NCBI GenBank assembly: GCA_020025825.1
Contig: JAHHRL010000006.1
Coordinates: forward strand, 11,362 to 75,361
From: Faecalibacterium sp.
Lineage (GTDB): Bacteria > Bacillota > Clostridia > Oscillospirales > Ruminococcaceae
Direction: 5' to 3'
DNA: 64,000 bases
The notes under the pieces are model-generated. The model had not been told where the DNA came from. It saw nothing but the letters and a program-made list of their open reading frames with translations, and made no database searches. The stretch's first letter is position 1. Every line of letters begins with the position of its first letter. A program made the position numbers and the translations under genes. Below, in pieces: positions 59,575-64,000 of the stretch.

Positions 59575-61120
59575 GGAGAGCATAAGGGAAGGTGTAGCAG
59601 ATTTTGTAAGAAAAAATTGTCCGGCTTGGGAAGTTGTTGCGTTGGCGTGCGATGGAAAAGAAGCCTTGGAGCTAGTGCGGAAAACATTGCCGGACGCAAT
59701 ACTGACGGATATCACGATGCCGCATATGAACGGTTTGGATTTTTTGGAAAATGTAAGAAACATTTTGCCGGAAGCAAAATTGCTGGTACTAAGCGGCTAT
59801 GACCAATTTGAATATGCTGTACAGGCTTTGCGGTTGGGCGTAGAAGATTATTTGCTGAAACCGTTAGATACCTCCAAACTGATTGATGCATTAGATGTGA
59901 TTGCAAGTAAATTGGAAGAGGACAAACTCCGCTGGATGCAGATTGAACAGCTGTGCGAAGATACAAAAAAAACAAACGAAATGGAACTGCAAAGATATTT
60001 TCATGCGGCACTGAGCGGAGGGACATTGCCGGAACTTTCGGCTGAAAATGCCTCGTTTGTGCAATCGGAGAGTACCTACTATTGTGTGCTCTGTGATGGA
60101 CCTAAAGAGAATGAAAAGTCCTTGGAGAGTTTATTGCAGCAACGCTTGTACGGCACAGCACGTATCGTGTCGCTGCGTGTAGGAACGCCGGGACAACAAG
60201 TATTTGTAGTGTGTGCACAATGCAAGGAGAGTGCCGGATTCTTTTTAAGGCTCAATCACGTCCTGACTGCGATTGCTGTACTATATAAACGCATGATGAA
60301 GTGTAATGTGCACTTTTTTATTGGCTGCATTGCCGAGCAGCCGGAAAAGTTGGCACTGTCCTACCACCAATGCAGGCGAGCCTCCCTTTATACGTTTCCG
60401 GAGCAGGCAGCCCCGGTAACTACGTATGAAGATGTTTTAGCCAGTAAGTTGCTGCCATGCCCGGTTTTGAAGGAAAATCTGGTGCGGGATATTGTGGTGG
60501 CAGCACAATGCGAAAATAGAGGCGAATTTATGCGTATGTGTGACGAGTTGTTTTCTTGGTTTGTACAGGAAGAAATTCGTGATGCTAAATTTATCCGTAT
60601 GTGTGTACTTAGCTTGTGTTACGGGATCATGCAAAAGCCTGCTAGGGAGACGCAAATCAGCTATTACGAGTTTACGAATTTCCAGGAAGAAATTATGGCG
60701 GCTGGAAGTATGGAGGAATTGCGAGCCTGTTTTGAAAATTTTGTTGCGCTGTACTGGCTGCGCAAGCAGGAAGAAAAAAAGCCTGCAAAAACACTTACAA
60801 AACGTGTAAATCAAGTGGTGCAGGAACATATTGCAGATGTGGATTTTTCTTTGGATGATGTTGCGGCAGAGCTGTTTATCAGCCCAAATTATCTGCGGCA
60901 GCTGTTCAAGCAAGAAACAGGCCAGACCTTTACGGAGTTTTTAACTGCCCAGCGAATGCAGCTTGCCCATGTCCTATTGGGAAACCCACAAAGCAAGGTG
61001 TGCGATGTGGCACAGCAAGTTGGATATGCAGATTCCAGATATTTTTCGGTGTGCTTTAAGAAATTCTATCATGAAACACCGAGCGAGTACCAAATGGAAT
61101 TAAATGATGAAAGAAACTAA
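59546..61120 (+). CDS. YesN-type AraC-family response regulator
   Basis: 524 residues from ATG 59546 (GAGGTGAAGGATT upstream). Receiver domain (MYHLLIADDEE, Asp55 in ILTDITMP, DYLLKPL), middle region of about 280 residues, and C-terminal AraC units (AAELFISPNYLRQLFKQETG and VAQQVGYADSRYFSVCFKKF). Expected to control the sugar-binding protein and permease genes around it. It is intact although the kinase gene before it is frameshifted. Confidence 0.9.
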   Translation: MYHLLIADDEESIREGVADFVRKNCPAWEVVALACDGKEALELVRKTLPDAILTDITMPHMNGLDFLENVRNILPEAKLLVLSGYDQFEYAVQALRLGVEDYLLKPLDTSKLIDALDVIASKLEEDKLRWMQIEQLCEDTKKTNEMELQRYFHAALSGGTLPELSAENASFVQSESTYYCVLCDGPKENEKSLESLLQQRLYGTARIVSLRVGTPGQQVFVVCAQCKESAGFFLRLNHVLTAIAVLYKRMMKCNVHFFIGCIAEQPEKLALSYHQCRRASLYTFPEQAAPVTTYEDVLASKLLPCPVLKENLVRDIVVAAQCENRGEFMRMCDELFSWFVQEEIRDAKFIRMCVLSLCYGIMQKPARETQISYYEFTNFQEEIMAAGSMEELRACFENFVALYWLRKQEEKKPAKTLTKRVNQVVQEHIADVDFSLDDVAAELFISPNYLRQLFKQETGQTFTEFLTAQRMQLAHVLLGNPQSKVCDVAQQVGYADSRYFSVCFKKFYHETPSEYQMELNDERN

Positions 61121-61181
61121 TTTTCTCGGTAGATTTTAAACAGACATTCTGACGATTTTTCTCTATGTTAATAAAGGGTGT

Positions 61182-61200
61182 GGGTATAATGAAAGTACCC
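61182..61200 (+). promoter_or_regulatory. Promoter -10 within an inverted repeat before permease genes
   Basis: TATAAT (61185-61190) sits inside GGGTA-TAATGAAAG-TACCC (61182-61200). No good -35 box was found, which suits an activator-dependent promoter, possibly under the regulator just upstream. Confidence 0.4.
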
Positions 61201-61224
61201 AATTAGAGAAAAGGAGTGTTGGAT

Positions 61225-62154
61225 GTGGCAAAAAAAGGAAAATTACTTTGGAAGCGAATTCGTGAGGAACGTACATCATATCTGATGCTGTTACCTAACA
61301 TTATAATGTTTGCTGTTTTTACAGTATACCCACTGCTATGGGTGCTGCGATACATGCTGTATGACTATCGTGGTTATGGCGAGGCAAAGTTTGTGGGTTT
61401 AGATAACTTTGTTCGTGTTTTTACACGTGACCCCGTGTTTTGGAACTCGGTAGTAAACACATTTATCTATGTAGGCGGTAAGCTGATTCTGACGATTCCT
61501 ATCGCTTTTATGCTGGCATTCGTACTTAGTAAAAATACGCGTATTAATGCAATCAGTCAGTCGATTATTTTTACTCCTACGATTATGTCCAGCGCAGTTA
61601 TGGCGTTGATTTTCTATTTGCTGTTTAATACGTACAACGGCGAGATTAACCGTTTCTTGATTTGGTTGGGCGTTATTGATGAAAATGTCAATTGGCTTGG
61701 TGTAAAGTATGCAATGCTCACAGTTATCATTTTGGCTGTTTGGGGCGGTGTAGGTAACTACATGGTGTATTTTATTGCAGGCCTGACAGGAATTTCTCAG
61801 GATGTATACGAAAGTGCAAAGCTGGATGGCGCCAATGGTGCCCAGATGCTGTTCCGCATTACCATTCCTCTTTTGGCTCCTGTGTTAAAAATGATTTTGA
61901 TGCTTGCACTTGTAATTTCCTTTATGGATATGCAGAGCATTATGGTTTTGACCGAGGGCGGCCCCATGGGCAAAACAAACGTTATGTTCTTGTATATTTA
62001 TCAACTGTTTTTCCCGATTTCCGCCGGCTCGGCAGTTCCGCAAGAGTTCGGCTACGGTGCAGCAGTTAGCCTGGTTGCAGCGTGCATCATTGGATTGGTC
62101 ACAGGACTTTATTTGCTCATTGCAAATAAGTTGGACAAAGTAACGGGTGAGTAA
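61225..62154 (+). CDS. Sugar ABC transporter permease
   Basis: 309 residues, MalF/UgpA-like. GTG 61225 is taken as start because AAAAGGAG ends eight bases before; GTG 61216 and TTG 61219 touch that site. TM1 is near 20-42 (YLMLLPNIIMFAVFTVYPLL); coupling helix YESAKLDGANGAQMLFRITI; end ANKLDKVTGE. Works with the next permease and the binding protein at 56182 to import a carbohydrate; ATPase supplied from elsewhere. Confidence 0.88.
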   Translation: MAKKGKLLWKRIREERTSYLMLLPNIIMFAVFTVYPLLWVLRYMLYDYRGYGEAKFVGLDNFVRVFTRDPVFWNSVVNTFIYVGGKLILTIPIAFMLAFVLSKNTRINAISQSIIFTPTIMSSAVMALIFYLLFNTYNGEINRFLIWLGVIDENVNWLGVKYAMLTVIILAVWGGVGNYMVYFIAGLTGISQDVYESAKLDGANGAQMLFRITIPLLAPVLKMILMLALVISFMDMQSIMVLTEGGPMGKTNVMFLYIYQLFFPISAGSAVPQEFGYGAAVSLVAACIIGLVTGLYLLIANKLDKVTGE

Positions 62155-62164
62155 GGAGAACAAA

Positions 62165-63058
62165 ATGGGAAAAGTAAAGCGTTTGCACTGGGCAAGTATG
62201 CGTCCAAGTGAGCGGCGAGATGCCGTCATTTCAATCTTTGGTAAAATTATTAAATGGGTATTTGTAGGTGTTATGTGTGTATTTACACTGTATCCGGTAA
62301 TATACACCCTGCTGGGCTCGTTCAAAACAAATGCAGAGTTAACACTTGGCGGAAACATTCTGCCGGAAACATGGCAGATAGAAAACTACATTTACGCTTT
62401 CCAAAAATTGGATTTTGGAAAATATACAGTCAATAGTATTGTGCTGGCTGTGCTTACAGTGATATTCACGGTAAGTACTTCGTCAATGGCTGCATATGTA
62501 ATAGCCAGACGGAATTTCCCCGGTAAAAAGATATTAAGCGGATGCTATTTGGCAAGTATGTTTATTTCAGTAGGTTCGGTTGCATTGTATCCGTTGTATT
62601 CGTTGTTGCATTCGGTTGGTTTGACAAACAACATGGTCGGATTGGCGTTGTTGCTGACAGGCGGTCAGGCGGCAAATATTTTTATGATTGCCGGCTTTGT
62701 GCGCAGTGTGCCTAAAGAATTGGACGAAGCAGCTATCATTGATGGTGCCGGAACCTTCCGTATTTTTTGGCAGATTATTGTACCGGCAATCAAGCCGATT
62801 TTGGGTGTAGTCGCATTGTTCGCATTCCGTACAGCATGGAACGAATTTGTAACCGCTCAGGTATTTACAATGTCTAACCCCAACCTAAAAACGCTGAGCG
62901 TGGCGGTAGCTAATTTGCGTTACTCCGCAAACGCAGCCGCTGAATGGCATATCATGACAGCCGGCGCATCCATTGCTTTGCTGCCAATTCTAATTGTGTA
63001 TTTGCTTGCAAATAGACAGTTTATTTCGGGCTTGACCGCAGGAGCTGTTAAGGGCTGA
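62165..63058 (+). CDS. Sugar ABC transporter permease
   Basis: 297 residues, MalG-like, from ATG 62165 with AAGGAGAACAAA upstream, ten bases after the partner stop. Six TM segments, the first being VFVGVMCVFTLYPVIYTLLG. Coupling helix ELDEAAIIDGAGTFRIFWQI and C-terminus FISGLTAGAVKG, both typical. Unlike the permease at 25649-27001 it has the standard length without an external insert. Followed by a terminator. Confidence 0.9.
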   Translation: MGKVKRLHWASMRPSERRDAVISIFGKIIKWVFVGVMCVFTLYPVIYTLLGSFKTNAELTLGGNILPETWQIENYIYAFQKLDFGKYTVNSIVLAVLTVIFTVSTSSMAAYVIARRNFPGKKILSGCYLASMFISVGSVALYPLYSLLHSVGLTNNMVGLALLLTGGQAANIFMIAGFVRSVPKELDEAAIIDGAGTFRIFWQIIVPAIKPILGVVALFAFRTAWNEFVTAQVFTMSNPNLKTLSVAVANLRYSANAAAEWHIMTAGASIALLPILIVYLLANRQFISGLTAGAVKG

Positions 63059-63076
63059 TTCTACAAAAACATGAAT

Positions 63077-63122
63077 AAAAAGCTCTCATAGCAGTACGGT
63101 TAAACTGCTATGAGAGCTTTTT
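63077..63122 (+). terminator. Terminator of permease pair
   Basis: AAAAAGCTCTCATAGCAGT pairs perfectly with ACTGCTATGAGAGCTTTTT, with an 8-base loop. Confidence 0.93.
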
Positions 63123-63148
63123 AGTGTAGTCCTATTACATTGAACTTA

Positions 63149-63177
63149 TGTACAAGGAGAAAGATACATGTTATAAT
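63149..63177 (+). promoter_or_regulatory. Promoter of flavodoxin-type gene
   Basis: TGTACA (63149-63154), 17 bases, TATAAT (63172-63177). TATGTACA and ATACATGT flank the spacer, giving weak dyad symmetry that may mark a regulator site. Confidence 0.5.
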
Positions 63178-63264
63178 TACCAACATGATACTATAAAAAT
63201 ATCTGCAAAGTTATATCAAACCGAGCATTTTGCAGAGAAACCAGCAAAAGAAAGGAATATACTT

Positions 63265-63762
63265 ATGAACTATGCAATTGTTTACAGCAGCAAAACCGGT
63301 AATACGAAGATGCTGGCAGACGCAATAAATGCCCTTTTGCCAGCCGAAACATGCTTGTATTGCGGCGAGCCCACCGAGAAGGCTGCGCAGGCAGATTTGA
63401 TTTTTGTTGGATTCTGGACAGATAAGGGAAGCTGTGATGAAGCAGTCGCACAGTTCTTAAAGTCTTTGAGTGGTAAAAAAGTGTTCCTGTTTGGTACTGC
63501 AGGATTTGGCGGCAGCCCGGAGTATTATGAGCAGATTTTGACACACGTAGAGGCTAATTTGCCTGAGGGCAATACGCTGGTTGGCAAATATATGTGCCAG
63601 GGTAAAATGCCTATGTCCGTACGTGACAGATACGTGAAACTTAGCGAGCAAGACCCTGCACGCTTCAATCCGCTGATTGAAAACTTTGACCGTGCGCTGG
63701 CACATCCCAATCAGGAAGATGTGGATGACCTTAGCAATGCAGTTCGTCCTGTTTTGGCATAA
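63265..63762 (+). CDS. Flavodoxin-fold protein
   Basis: 165 residues from ATG 63265 (GAAAGGAATATACTT upstream); a longer frame upstream lacks support. The phosphate loop YSSKTGNTKML (7-17) for FMN binding is at the start, with DLIFVGFWTDKGS and VFLFGTAGFGGSPEYYEQI as later FMN contacts. It resembles the flavodoxin_3-type domain, a cytosolic low-potential electron carrier or small reductase. Partner enzyme unknown. Own promoter and terminator. Confidence 0.85.
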   Translation: MNYAIVYSSKTGNTKMLADAINALLPAETCLYCGEPTEKAAQADLIFVGFWTDKGSCDEAVAQFLKSLSGKKVFLFGTAGFGGSPEYYEQILTHVEANLPEGNTLVGKYMCQGKMPMSVRDRYVKLSEQDPARFNPLIENFDRALAHPNQEDVDDLSNAVRPVLA

Positions 63763-63832
63763 GGCGTAAAAACCAATATAAGCGCAAATAGAAAAGTACT
63801 GCTGAGCTTTCTACCATGTGAGCAAGGTAAGT

Positions 63833-63882
63833 AAAAAAGAGCTAATCCACTGCATGATGTCATACAGTGGATTAGCTCTTTT
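63833..63882 (+). terminator. Terminator after flavodoxin-type gene
   Basis: AAAAGAGCTAATCCACTG / CAGTGGATTAGCTCTTTT, 18 perfect pairs with T runs on both strands. Confidence 0.92.
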
Positions 63883-63912
63883 ATGTTGTGGATAGATACA
63901 CAGTGATAAAGT

Positions 63913-63945
63913 AAAACACCCGAATGCAGTGCATTCGGGTGTTTT
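63913..63945 (-). terminator. Terminator of the tRNA-Gly transcript
   Basis: AAAACACCCGAATGC / GCATTCGGGTGTTTT, 15 perfect pairs with a 3-base loop. On the minus strand it follows the tRNA end directly. Confidence 0.85.
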
Positions 63946-63947
63946 AA

Positions 63948-64000
63948 TGGAGCGGCCGACGAGGCTCGAACTCGCTACCTCCACCTTGGCAAGGTGGCGC
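63948..64000 (-). tRNA. tRNA-Gly (GCC), 5' part outside window
   Basis: On the minus strand the anticodon arm CCACC-TTGCCAA-GGTGG gives anticodon GCC. Then come the variable loop, the T arm (GCGAG-TTCGAGC-CTCGT) and the acceptor strand CGGCCGC with TCCA, so CCA is encoded. The D arm and 5' acceptor strand lie beyond base 64000. Confidence 0.9.

Noticed and set aside
1..64000. CRISPR arrays, insertion sequences, transposases, integrases, toxin-antitoxin pairs
   Set aside because: I looked for repeat-spacer patterns, terminal inverted repeats and matching proteins on both strands and saw none.

Overview
The window looks like a chromosome segment of an anaerobic gut Firmicute of class Clostridia, probably near Oscillospiraceae/Ruminococcaceae. 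The grounds are strong AGGAGG-type ribosome sites, many lipobox lipoproteins, three YesM/YesN-type two-component systems, a sigma-K-like factor with a pro-sequence, CsoR-CopA, and FMN-linked exported reductases. This is a judgement from gene style; no marker gene here fixes the genus.

Layout. 1-4488: the end of a phage-like structural module (four genes, the first cut by the window edge). 4744-6969: a trigger-factor-like chaperone without ribosome-binding domain, plus a ferredoxin-type protein. 7316-13478: a complete peptide importer (oppABCDF). 13581-16028: glycosyltransferase, unknown protein, RNase Z-like hydrolase. 16131-19541: divergent alpha-amylase and glycogen branching enzyme. 19555-20852: cutC and a nitroreductase. 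20913-33105: a glycan-use locus with Gfo/Idh protein, GH123-like and GH110-like enzymes, an ABC importer, a divergent binding protein and a sensor/regulator pair. 33355-34893: a PutP-type symporter behind a structured leader. 35168-38071: csoR and copA with a fused copZ domain. 38259-39304: a Fur-family (probably zinc) regulator and an OB-like lipoprotein. 39708-41987: two exported FMN-binding proteins, the second a fumarate-reductase-like flavoprotein. 42118: mutT. 42616-51286: an Fbp/AfuABC-like importer and, divergent from it, a binding-protein/kinase/regulator trio. 51436-54339: sigma-K-like factor, GH25 lysozyme, LytR-CpsA-Psr protein. 54639-63058: CE15-like esterase, sugar-binding protein, a frameshifted kinase, AraC-type regulator, two permeases. 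63265: flavodoxin. 63948 to the end: part of a tRNA-Gly.

How it fits together. Most of the window is nutrient capture: one peptide and three solute importers, each of the latter three beside its own kinase and AraC-type regulator. The predicted glycan enzymes have no signal peptide, which implies import first and cleavage inside the cell. The points most worth a second look are the possible host-glycan locus, the copA-copZ fusion with an internal ribosome site, the ATPase with about 100 extra residues, the one-base kinase frameshift, and the RNA structures in oppA-oppB and ahead of putP. No CRISPR array, insertion sequence or integrase was seen.
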